Source of the DNA: Streptomyces sp. A012304
GTDB lineage: Bacteria; Actinomycetota; Actinomycetes; Streptomycetales; Streptomycetaceae
Direction of reading: 5' to 3'
Assembly: GCF_026008495.1 (NCBI RefSeq)
Contig: NZ_BQUN01000096.1
Coordinates: forward strand, 147,465 to 211,464
Length of the DNA: 64,000 nucleotides
Shown here: positions 16,274 through 24,434 of the stretch, one piece after another
Layout: each line of letters starts with the position of its first letter
Numbering within the stretch: position 1 is the first letter of the stretch
Program-made: the position numbers and the translations under genes
Notes under the pieces: model-generated
Told to the model about the DNA's origin: nothing
Databases searched by the model: none
What the model saw: only the letters and a program-made list of their open reading frames with translations

Positions 16274-17821
16274 TCACGCCGTGGCCGTCCTCGGCCCCTG
16301 GGGGTTGCCGGGGCCCTGGTCCTCCCGGGCGCTGCCCGCGCGGGCCTTCGTGCGGGCCGCCGTCGCCGCCGCCGTCAGGGGCTTGGCGATGTCCTCCAGG
16401 GAACGGCGTTCGGCGCGTACCGCGAGGAGGGCGGCGACCAGCCCGGCCGCGCACATCAGCGTGGCGCCGATCTGGAAAGCGAGGACCGTGTCGCCGACCC
16501 GGCCCGTGCCGGTGAGGTCGGCGAACAGCAGCGGTCCGCTGATGCCGCCCGCGGCGGTGCCGAGGGCGTAGAAGAAGGCGATGGACATCGCGCGGGTCTC
16601 CATCGGGAAGACCTCGGAGACCGTGAGGTAGGCGCTGGAGGCGCCCGCCGACGCGAAGAACAGCACCGCGCACCAGCAGGCCGTCAGGGTGGCCGCGCTC
16701 AGCGAGCCCCGGTCGAACAGCCAGGCCGTGCCGAACAGCAGCAGACCGGAGAGCAGGTACGTCGACGAGATCATCACCCTTCGGCCGACCGTGTCGAACA
16801 GCTTGCCCAGCAGCAGCGGACCGCAGAAGTTGCCGAGGGCGATGACGGCGAAGTAGTAGCCGGTGTCGCCGCTCGGCACGTCGAAGAACGTCGTCAGGAT
16901 CGCGCCGAAGCCGAAGGTGATCGCGTTGTAGAGGAAGGCCTGGCCGATGAAGAGGGAGAAGCCGAGGATCGCCCGCCGGCGGTAGTCGGAGAAGACCGTA
17001 CGGCCGATCTCGACGAAGGACACGCTGCGGCGCTGGTGGATGGTGATCTCACCCTCGGCCGGCGGCAGCGGCTCGCCCTTCTCCGCCTCGACCTCCCGTT
17101 CGATGGCGGAGACGATCCGTTCGGCCTCGTCGTCCCGGCCGTGGATCAGCAGCCAGCGCGGGCTCTCCGGGACGTGCCTCCGTACCAGCAGGATCACCAG
17201 GGCGAGGACGGCGCCGAGGGCGAAGGTCAGCCGCCAGCCGACGTTCGCCGCGAAGACGTCCGTGTCCAGCGCGACGATCGACAGCAGCGAGCCGCCGACC
17301 GCGCCCAGCCAGAAGCTGCCGTTGATGATCAGGTCGACGCGGCCCCGGTACTCCGCGGGGATCAGCTCGTCGATCGCGGAGTTGATCGCCGCGTACTCGC
17401 CGCCGATGCCGAAGCCGGTGAGGAAGCGGAAGAGGAGGAACCACCAGGTGTCGAAGGAGATCGCCGTCAGGGCGGTCGCCGCCAGGTACACCGCGAGGGT
17501 GATCATGAACAGTTTTTTACGGCCCCAGCGGTCGGTCAGCCGGCCCCAGAACAGGGCGCCTACGCAGGCGCCCGCCACATAGAGCGCGGCCGCGATGCCG
17601 GTGACCTGCCCGGAGGTGATCGGCAGTCCGCTGCCGGGCTCCGAGAGCCGGCTCGCGATGTTGCCGACGACCGTGACCTCCAGGCCGTCCAGGATCCATA
17701 CGGTGCCGAGACCGATCACGATCGTCCAGTGCCAGCGCGACCAGGGAAGCCGGTCGAGGCGGGCGGGAATGCTCGTGGTGACGGTACGACCGGTCTCGGC
17801 CGGAACACTGGCGGTGCTCAT
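16274..17821 (-). CDS. MFS transporter (sugar/aromatic-acid porter type)
   Basis: A 515-residue permease with about twelve transmembrane segments. Diagnostic loops are GRLTDRWGRKK between helices 2 and 3 and FLTGFGIGGEYAAINS on helix 4, and the central loop is large and charged. This places it among sugar-porter / aromatic-acid:H+ symporter relatives; substrate unknown. GAGGAGGGA precedes the ATG. It is transcribed away from the DUF445 gene 52 bp upstream on the same strand, without obvious operon partners. Confidence 0.88.
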   Translation of the reverse strand: MSTASVPAETGRTVTTSIPARLDRLPWSRWHWTIVIGLGTVWILDGLEVTVVGNIASRLSEPGSGLPITSGQVTGIAAALYVAGACVGALFWGRLTDRWGRKKLFMITLAVYLAATALTAISFDTWWFLLFRFLTGFGIGGEYAAINSAIDELIPAEYRGRVDLIINGSFWLGAVGGSLLSIVALDTDVFAANVGWRLTFALGAVLALVILLVRRHVPESPRWLLIHGRDDEAERIVSAIEREVEAEKGEPLPPAEGEITIHQRRSVSFVEIGRTVFSDYRRRAILGFSLFIGQAFLYNAITFGFGAILTTFFDVPSGDTGYYFAVIALGNFCGPLLLGKLFDTVGRRVMISSTYLLSGLLLFGTAWLFDRGSLSAATLTACWCAVLFFASAGASSAYLTVSEVFPMETRAMSIAFFYALGTAAGGISGPLLFADLTGTGRVGDTVLAFQIGATLMCAAGLVAALLAVRAERRSLEDIAKPLTAAATAARTKARAGSAREDQGPGNPQGPRTATA

Positions 17822-17873
17822 GGGCTCCCTCCTCGTCGAGCGAACCTCGGCCGGGTTCCCCGACGAAGAGCGA

Positions 17874-19184
17874 CTACGCCCCGATGCCCCGCGTCACCGT
17901 GTAGATCACCAACCCCGCCAACGACCCCACGACCGTGCCGTTGATACGGATGAACTGCAGGTCACGGCCGATGTGCGCCTCGATCTTGCGAGTGGTGTGC
18001 TCGGCGTCCCAGCCGGCCACCGTGTCCGTGATGAGCAGAGTGATCTCACGGCGGTAGGTCGTCACGACGTGGACCGCGGCGCCCTCGACCCAGCTGTCGA
18101 CCTTGTCCTGGACCTTGGCCTCGGTGGCCATCCGGGACCCCAGGGACAGCAGCGCGGCCCGCACCCGCAGCCGCAGCTCGCTGCGCTCGTCCTCGGCCGC
18201 CGCGACGATCATGGAGCGGACGGCGGTCCAGGTGGAGGCGATGAGGTCCTGCACCTCGCCACGCCCCAGCACCTCGCCCTTGAGCCGCTCCACCCGCGCC
18301 CGCGTGTCGGTGTCGGACTGGAGGTCGGAGGCGAAGTCCCTCAGGAACCGGTCCAGGGCGCCCCGGGCCGGGTGGGAGGGCATGTCCCGCATCTCGGCGC
18401 AGAACCGCAGCAGCTCCTTGTAGACCCGCTCGCCGACCTTCCGGTCGACGAAACGGGGCGTCCAGCCGGGCGCGCCGCCCTGCACCGCGTCCATCACGGA
18501 GTCCGCGTGCAGCACCAGCCAGTCGTGCGCCCGGGTCACCACCAGGTCGACGACCCGCTTGTGGCCGCCGTCCGCGACGACTCTCTCCAGCATCTTGCCG
18601 ATGCCGGGCGCGATCTCCTGGGCGTCGGCCCGGCGCGTGATCGCCTCCCCGACCACCGCCTGGACGTCGGAGTCGCGCAGTACCGTCAGCGCGCCCCGCA
18701 GGGCGGTCGCCAGCTCCGCCGTCACCCGGTCGGCGTTGCCCGGCTCGGCCAGCCAGGCGCCCAGCCGGGTGCCGATGCCGACCGCGCGCAGCCGCTGCCG
18801 CACGACGTCCTCGGAGAGGAAGTTCTCGCCGACGAACTCACCCAGGGAGATGCCCAGCTGGTCCTTCTTCGTGGGGATGATCGCCGTGTGCGGGATGGGC
18901 AGGCCCAGCGGGTGGCGGAAGAGGGCCGTCACCGCGAACCAGTCCGCGAGGGCGCCCACCATGCCGGCCTCGGCGGCCGCCGCCACATAGCCCGCCCACG
19001 CGCCGGCGCCCTGATGGGAGGCCCACTCGGCGAGGACGTACACCACGGCCACGAACAGCAGCAGCCCGGTCGCGGTGAGCTTCATCCGCCGCACCCCGCG
19101 CCGGCGCTCCTCGTCGGCCGCGCTGAAAACGGTCATCGCGCGCGCCGCAGCACGCACCTTTTCATCCGGTTCCGTACGATCCAT
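17874..19184 (-). CDS. DUF445 family membrane protein
   Basis: About 436 residues. An N-terminal membrane helix (TGLLLFVAVVYVLAEW) is followed by the family hallmark EAGMVGALADWFAVTALFRHPLGLPIPHTAI, seen here at about 67-97, then a long amphipathic helical region and a C-terminal hydrophobic GTVVGSLAGLVIYTV. The family is widespread and of unknown role, perhaps at the envelope. ATG 19184 has GGTGGAG nearby and is preferred over the longer frame to 19217. Confidence 0.85.
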   Translation of the reverse strand: MDRTEPDEKVRAAARAMTVFSAADEERRRGVRRMKLTATGLLLFVAVVYVLAEWASHQGAGAWAGYVAAAAEAGMVGALADWFAVTALFRHPLGLPIPHTAIIPTKKDQLGISLGEFVGENFLSEDVVRQRLRAVGIGTRLGAWLAEPGNADRVTAELATALRGALTVLRDSDVQAVVGEAITRRADAQEIAPGIGKMLERVVADGGHKRVVDLVVTRAHDWLVLHADSVMDAVQGGAPGWTPRFVDRKVGERVYKELLRFCAEMRDMPSHPARGALDRFLRDFASDLQSDTDTRARVERLKGEVLGRGEVQDLIASTWTAVRSMIVAAAEDERSELRLRVRAALLSLGSRMATEAKVQDKVDSWVEGAAVHVVTTYRREITLLITDTVAGWDAEHTTRKIEAHIGRDLQFIRINGTVVGSLAGLVIYTVTRGIGA

Positions 19185-19361
19185 CCACTCCACCCGTCCT
19201 GGTCCCCCGCGTCCCACACGCCAACATTCTCCCTTCTTGACCGACTCCTGGAACGGAACAAGAGTTCCCGACGTCTGTCATACGGGGGAGCTCGACGGTG
19301 AACTCCTGCACGACCCTTCCGGAGCCCCACCGCTCCCTCGCCCTAGGAGAACCACACCCGC

Positions 19362-20708
19362 ATGACCGCCAAGCGTCATGGTTATGCCCTGCTGTCCGCG
19401 ATCACCGCCATGATCGTCGCCCTGTCCGCCGCCATATTCGTCGCGGTCGACGCCTCGGCCGGCGACAGCGGCCCACACGCCCTCGCCGCGCCCCGCGCGG
19501 CCCACCTGCCCGGCGCTCCCGCTGCCCCCGCTGCCCCTTCCTCAACGGGAGTCTGGATCGGCACCTGGGCCGCCGCCCCCGTCGGCGGCGAGCCGCGCAC
19601 CGGGACCGACGGCCTCGCGGGCCGCACGGTACGCAACGTCGTCCACACCAGCGTCGGCGGTACGAGCGCCCGCGTCACCCTCTCCAACCTCTACGGCACC
19701 CGCCCGCTGATCGTCACCGCCGCCACCCTCGCCGTCGCCGCCGGCGACGACAGCCCGGTCGCCGCCCCCGACACCCTGCGCCGGCTCACCTTCGGCGGCG
19801 CCACCACGGTCGTCGTACCGCCCGGCGAGCAGACCGTCAGCGACGCCGTCCCGCTCGCCGTGCCGCGCGACGCCGACGTCCTCGTCAGCACCTACACCCC
19901 CACCTCCTCCGGCCCCGTCACCTTCCACCCGCGCGCCCGGCAGACCAGCTACGTCGCGGACGGCGAGCACACCGAGGACGTGACCGGGACCCCGTACACC
20001 GGGCAGAGCGCCTACTGGCGGTACCTGACCGCGCTGGACGTGCTCAGCGACGAGGCCGACGGCACCCTCGTCGCCTTCGGCGACTCCCTCACCGACGGCG
20101 TCACCTCCACCCCGGGCGCCAACCGCCGCTGGCCCGACGTCCTGTCCGACCGGCTGCGCACGGCCGTCGCCTCCGGCCGGGACGCGCCGCGCTACGGCGT
20201 CGTCAACGCGGGCATCAGCGGCAACCAGGTCCTCAAGGACTCCCGCAGCGGCGGCCCCAGCGGCCTGGAACGCTTCGAACGGGACGTCCTCGGCCGCCCC
20301 GACGTCAAGGTCGTCGTCATCGACCTCGGCATCAACGACATCCTGCGCAACCGGACCCTGGCCGACCCCGACGCCGTCCTCGCCGGTCTGCGCACCCTCG
20401 TCGACCGCGCCCACGCCCACGGCATCAAGGTCGTCGGCACCACACTGATGCCCTTCCGGGGCCACCGCGGCTACACCGCCGCCCGTGAGTCCGTGCGCCG
20501 GCAGATCAACGAGGAACTGCGCTCCGGCACCGTCTTCGACGACCTCGCCGACCTCGACAAGGCGCTCCGCGACCCCTACGACCCCCGCCGGCTCCACCCC
20601 GACCACGACTCGGGCGACCATCTGCACCCCAATGACCGGGGCTACCGGAAGATGGCGGAGACGATCAGGTTCGGACAGCTGGAGGGAGCACCACCGGCGA
20701 GCCTGTAG
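19362..20708 (+). CDS. Secreted SGNH/GDSL hydrolase
   Basis: A 448-residue exported esterase/lipase-type enzyme. A signal peptide covers about the first 33 residues. The SGNH blocks are clear: FGDSLTDG (block I Ser), NAGISGNQ (block II Gly), VIDLGINDI (block III Asn) and HLHPNDRGY (block V His with Asp upstream). The first 200 residues form an extra beta-rich domain typical of large Streptomyces members. Substrate unknown. AGGAG lies 12 nt before the ATG. It diverges from the DUF445 gene. Confidence 0.88.
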   Translation: MTAKRHGYALLSAITAMIVALSAAIFVAVDASAGDSGPHALAAPRAAHLPGAPAAPAAPSSTGVWIGTWAAAPVGGEPRTGTDGLAGRTVRNVVHTSVGGTSARVTLSNLYGTRPLIVTAATLAVAAGDDSPVAAPDTLRRLTFGGATTVVVPPGEQTVSDAVPLAVPRDADVLVSTYTPTSSGPVTFHPRARQTSYVADGEHTEDVTGTPYTGQSAYWRYLTALDVLSDEADGTLVAFGDSLTDGVTSTPGANRRWPDVLSDRLRTAVASGRDAPRYGVVNAGISGNQVLKDSRSGGPSGLERFERDVLGRPDVKVVVIDLGINDILRNRTLADPDAVLAGLRTLVDRAHAHGIKVVGTTLMPFRGHRGYTAARESVRRQINEELRSGTVFDDLADLDKALRDPYDPRRLHPDHDSGDHLHPNDRGYRKMAETIRFGQLEGAPPASL

Positions 20709-20768
20709 CCCCGCCGGCGAGCCCGTGGGCGCACGGCACGAAGACCCGCGGAGCACGGACACCGCGGG

Positions 20769-21488
20769 TCAGTGCCCCAGATGGCGCCGCTTCTCCCCGC
20801 TCCGCTTCAGCGCCTTCTCCGACTCCCGCTGCCTCTTCCTCTCCAGCTTCTCCAGCCGCCGCTCCTCCCGCGTCAGCCTGCGCTCGACACCCACCCCGCC
20901 CCAGAAGGCGAACCCGGTCACCACCACCCGGGGCGCCCCGGGATCGCCGGGCACACCCGTCTCCCCGTCGTCGAAGCCGCCCATGACCCCGATGCCGCGC
21001 ACATCGACCTGGACACCCGGCGGCACGACGACGTTCACCCCACCCATGATCGCCACACAGTTGATCACGACCACGTCGTCCGCGAAGTTCGCCTCCCGCA
21101 GATCCAGCTCCCCGCCACCCCAGAAGGCGAAGCAGGTGAAACGCCGGGGCACGGTCCAGCGCCCCTTGCGCTGGAACCCCGACATCACCGCGGCGGCCCA
21201 CGTCGACGTGCCGTCGCCGCCCACGATCCGCTCCGCCCAACCCCCACCGCCCCGCGGCTCCTTGCTCAGCGACAGCCCGGGCCGCGGCGGAGTGACGCCC
21301 GGCACCGGCAGATCCCGGGTGAGCGGCGTCAGCTCGCCGTACGTCCGCGCCCGGTACGTCGCCTCCAGGCGCTCGTCGAACTCGGCCATGTCCAGCCGGC
21401 CCTCGGCGAGGGCGTCCCGCAGGACCTCGGCGACCCGCTCACGATCGGCGTCGGAGGCGCGGAGGTCGGGGAGAGCGTCGTCGGTCAT
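20769..21488 (-). CDS. DUF1707 protein with LiaF-like C-terminal domain
   Basis: A 239-residue protein. Residues 8-58 match DUF1707 (LRASDADRERVAEVLRDA, EGRLDMAEFDERL, YRARTYGEL). After a Pro-rich linker, residues about 130-205 (FAFWGGGELDLREANF, INCVAIMGGVNVVVPPG) resemble the cell-wall-active-antibiotic response (LiaF-type) beta-helix, usually linked to envelope stress sensing. The C-terminus is highly basic. No Shine-Dalgarno is present, but TAGGCT lies 7 nt before the ATG, suggesting a leaderless mRNA. Confidence 0.82.
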   Translation of the reverse strand: MTDDALPDLRASDADRERVAEVLRDALAEGRLDMAEFDERLEATYRARTYGELTPLTRDLPVPGVTPPRPGLSLSKEPRGGGGWAERIVGGDGTSTWAAAVMSGFQRKGRWTVPRRFTCFAFWGGGELDLREANFADDVVVINCVAIMGGVNVVVPPGVQVDVRGIGVMGGFDDGETGVPGDPGAPRVVVTGFAFWGGVGVERRLTREERRLEKLERKRQRESEKALKRSGEKRRHLGH

Positions 21489-21505
21489 ACACAGCAGCCT
21501 ACGAG

Positions 21506-21553
21506 TTCACCCTCGGCCAGGGCCACGGATTCACCCTGGACCAGGGCCACGGA
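21506..21553. repeat. 24-bp tandem repeat
   Basis: Two adjacent 24-bp units, 22 of 24 bases identical, lie between the DUF1707 gene and the ABC ATPase stop. They probably arose by slippage; no coding role. Confidence 0.8.
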
Positions 21554-21566
21554 AGGACCCGGCCGC

Positions 21567-22547
21567 TCAGGAAGCCGCGTGCCCGGCCCGCTCCGCGTAC
21601 ATCTTCGCGATCACCGCCTCGATGTCCGGCTCCCGCACCGACAGGTCCAGCAGCGGGTACTCCGCCGCGATCCGCGCCACCAGCGGCGCCGCCGACTGCG
21701 ACGCCGGGAAGGCCAGCCACTGCCGCGGGCCCTCCACCCGCACCACCCGGGCCGCCGGCCCCACGTCGATCGGCGGGACCTCCCGCTCCAGGTCCACCAC
21801 CAGCGTCCGCTCACCGCCGCCCGCCTCGTGCAGACCGGCGAGCGAACCGTCGTACACCAGACGGCCGTGGTCGATGACCATCACCCGGGAGCAGAGCTGC
21901 TCGATGTCCTGGAGGTCGTGAGTGGTGAGCAGCACCGTCGTGCCGCGCTCGGCGTTCAGCTCGCGCAGGAAGTCGCGCACCCTCGCCTTCGACACGACGT
22001 CCAGGCCGATCGTCGGCTCGTCGAGGTAGAGGACGTCCGGGTCGTGCAGCAGCGCCGCCGCGATGTCGCCGCGCATCCGCTGGCCGAGCGACAGCTGCCG
22101 TACCGGCACGTCCAACAGGGCACCCAGATCCAGCAGTTCGACCAGACGGTCGAGGTTCTCCCGGTAACGGCCGTCCGGGATGCGGTACATGCGGTGCGTC
22201 AGCCGGTAGGAGTCGATCAGCGGCAGGTCCCACCACAGCGTCGTGCGCTGGCCGAACACCACCCCGATGCGGTGCGCCAGACGCGTCCGCTCCCGGGACG
22301 GGTCGATGCCGGCCACCCGCAGCCGGCCGCCGCTCGGCGTCAGGATGCCCGTCAGCATCTTGATCGTCGTCGATTTCCCCGCGCCGTTCGGCCCGATGTA
22401 GCCGACCATCTCCCCGCGCGCCACGCTGAAGGAGATCGAGTCGACCGCCCGCACCAGCCGTCGCTCCCGCTTGAGGAAGCCGGCCTTCTTGCGCACGTCG
22501 AAGACCTTCTCGACGCCGTCCAGTTCGATGAAGCCCTCGCCGCCCAT
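21567..22547 (-). CDS. ABC-2 exporter ATP-binding subunit
   Basis: A 326-residue ATPase: GPNGAGKST (Walker A, about 64-72), QLSLGQRMRGD (signature; S-x-G-Q), LYLDEPTIGLD (Walker B), and the H-loop TTHD. A C-terminal extension of about 90 residues is typical of NatA-like proteins. ATG 22547 begins 5 nt after the TGA of the permease gene, so the three genes are an operon running from 24164 down to 21567. Probably exports a lipid, peptide or antibiotic; no cargo can be named. Confidence 0.88.
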   Translation of the reverse strand: MGGEGFIELDGVEKVFDVRKKAGFLKRERRLVRAVDSISFSVARGEMVGYIGPNGAGKSTTIKMLTGILTPSGGRLRVAGIDPSRERTRLAHRIGVVFGQRTTLWWDLPLIDSYRLTHRMYRIPDGRYRENLDRLVELLDLGALLDVPVRQLSLGQRMRGDIAAALLHDPDVLYLDEPTIGLDVVSKARVRDFLRELNAERGTTVLLTTHDLQDIEQLCSRVMVIDHGRLVYDGSLAGLHEAGGGERTLVVDLEREVPPIDVGPAARVVRVEGPRQWLAFPASQSAAPLVARIAAEYPLLDLSVREPDIEAVIAKMYAERAGHAAS

Positions 22548-22552
22548 GTCCC

Positions 22553-23371
22553 TCAACTCCCCGTACTCCGATACGACCGCAGCCCCGTCCGCCACGCCAG
22601 CCCCGCGAGCGCACAGCACCCCGCCGCCACCAGCGGCGGAGTGAACGCCACCCACCCGGGCAGCCCCAGCGGATACGGCCGCCCCAGCACATAGGCCGCC
22701 GGCACCCAGTTGACGAAGGCCAACGGCAGCACGAACGTCACCCCGCGCACCAGCTCCCTGCCGAACACCGTCGGCGGATACTGCAACAGCGTCTGACCGC
22801 CGTACGTGAACGCGTTCTGCACCTCGGCCGCGTCCTGCGTCACGAACTGGAACGCGGCGCCCGCCACCAGCACCGCACAGAAGATCCCCGCGCCGCTGAG
22901 CAGCATCACCGGCAGCAGCAGCACCTTCGACGGACTCCAGTCGACGTCCAGCGCGACCAGCGCGTAGCCCAGCACCAGCACGCCCTGGGTGATCCGGCCG
23001 ACCCGGCGCAGCGCGAACCGGTCCGCGGCCACCTGCGCGAACACCGGCGCCGGCCGCACCAGCAGCGTGTCCAGCGTGCCGTCACGCACCCGGGTGCCCA
23101 GCCGGCCCGCCGAGCCGATCGCCAGGTCGGCCAGGCCGAAGGCGGTGCCGGCCAGGCCGTACAGAAAGGCGGTCTCCGGCAGCGTGTAACCGCCGAGCAC
23201 ATCGACCCGGGAGAACATCAGCAAGATCGCGACAAAGTCCAGACCGGTCACCACCAGGCTGCCGAGCACGGTCATCGCGAAGGACAGCCGATAGGCCATC
23301 GTCGAGCGGATCCACATCCCGGCGATCAGCCGATAGGCCCGCAGCCCCTCCAGGACCCGGTTCTCACCCAC
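22553..23371 (-). CDS. ABC-2 permease (COG3694-like)
   Basis: A 272-residue integral membrane protein with about six helices. The motifs GTRVRDGTLDTLLVRPAP and VLGYALVALD fit the ABC2_membrane_6 family. GTG start overlaps the previous gene by 8 nt, a sign of translational coupling. It partners the permease at 23364-24164 and the ATPase. Confidence 0.85.
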   Translation of the reverse strand: MGENRVLEGLRAYRLIAGMWIRSTMAYRLSFAMTVLGSLVVTGLDFVAILLMFSRVDVLGGYTLPETAFLYGLAGTAFGLADLAIGSAGRLGTRVRDGTLDTLLVRPAPVFAQVAADRFALRRVGRITQGVLVLGYALVALDVDWSPSKVLLLPVMLLSGAGIFCAVLVAGAAFQFVTQDAAEVQNAFTYGGQTLLQYPPTVFGRELVRGVTFVLPLAFVNWVPAAYVLGRPYPLGLPGWVAFTPPLVAAGCCALAGLAWRTGLRSYRSTGS

Positions 23372-24164
23372 CCTGGACCACCACCCGCCGGGTCGCCGCC
23401 GCCTGCACCAGCCGCCCCGCCGTCAACAACACCACCGCCCACCCCGCCTGAAAGGCGTACGTGCCCAGCGCCGACGTCTCCCCCATCAGGACGTCCGCCG
23501 GCATCTGGAGCTGCGCCGCCCATGGCAGGGCGCGCAGGACCTCGCCGAACGCCCCCGGGAAGACGTTCAGCGGCAGCACCATGCCCGAGCAGAACATGCC
23601 CGTCACCATCAGCATCTGGAGCGCGCCCGTGCCGTCCATCAGCCAGAACCCGCTCAGCGCCACCAGATAGCGGATCGCGAAACTGACCACCATCGCGAGC
23701 GCCACCGCGACCACGAACGCGCCCCACACCAGCGGATCGTCCGGCACCGCCGTAGGGAACACCAGCATCCCGAAGACGAACGGGAGCACCCCCCGCCCGA
23801 GCAGCTGGAACAGCGACCGCCCCAGGTCGGCGGCGAGCCACCACAGCTGGAGGTCCACCGGCCGGTACAGGTCGATGGCCACCTCACCGGTGCGGACGCG
23901 CTCCATCAGCTCCGTCTCGAAACCGCCGCCCTGCAACGCCAGCGTCGCGAAGAGCGCCTGACCGAGCCACACGTACGTGACGGCCTGCGCCTGGTCGTAC
24001 CCCCCGAGGTGCGGCCGCTCGTCCCACAACGCCAGGTATGTGTAGACCAGGATCAGGCCGAAAACGGTGTTGGTGAACACCCCCGCGGCCGTGGCCGCAC
24101 GGTACGTCGCGTACCTTCTGAAACCTCCCACGGCCACGGCCGCGTACAACCGCACCGAACCCAC
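23364..24164 (-). CDS. ABC-2 permease (COG4587-like)
   Basis: About 266 residues, six predicted membrane helices, with MERVRTGEVAIDLYRPVDLQ, the cytoplasmic loop characteristic of this permease group. The open frame extends to 24296, but the GTG at 24164 has GGGGAGGA at the right distance and starts the first helix region. First gene of the three-gene exporter operon. Confidence 0.82.
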   Translation of the reverse strand: MGSVRLYAAVAVGGFRRYATYRAATAAGVFTNTVFGLILVYTYLALWDERPHLGGYDQAQAVTYVWLGQALFATLALQGGGFETELMERVRTGEVAIDLYRPVDLQLWWLAADLGRSLFQLLGRGVLPFVFGMLVFPTAVPDDPLVWGAFVVAVALAMVVSFAIRYLVALSGFWLMDGTGALQMLMVTGMFCSGMVLPLNVFPGAFGEVLRALPWAAQLQMPADVLMGETSALGTYAFQAGWAVVLLTAGRLVQAAATRRVVVQGG

Positions 24165-24434
24165 GGCACCCGTCCTCCCCGGCCGCCCGACACCAAAGCG
24201 CAGGAGCGTACTGCGCGGGCACCGGCGCGTGCCACGCGTTTTCCGCCGATCACGCGGCACCCCGCAGAGCCCGGCGGACGACACGAGCACCGTCACCCCC
24301 TGTCACGACCCGTGACGCAACACGCGCCGATTGCCGGGAACGGAACGCCAGGTGCGAGAGTCTTCAACAGGGGGCGCAGAAGGCGTACGAGACGTACGGG
24401 AACGTACGACGCGAAACAGGAGTCCGAGCAGCAC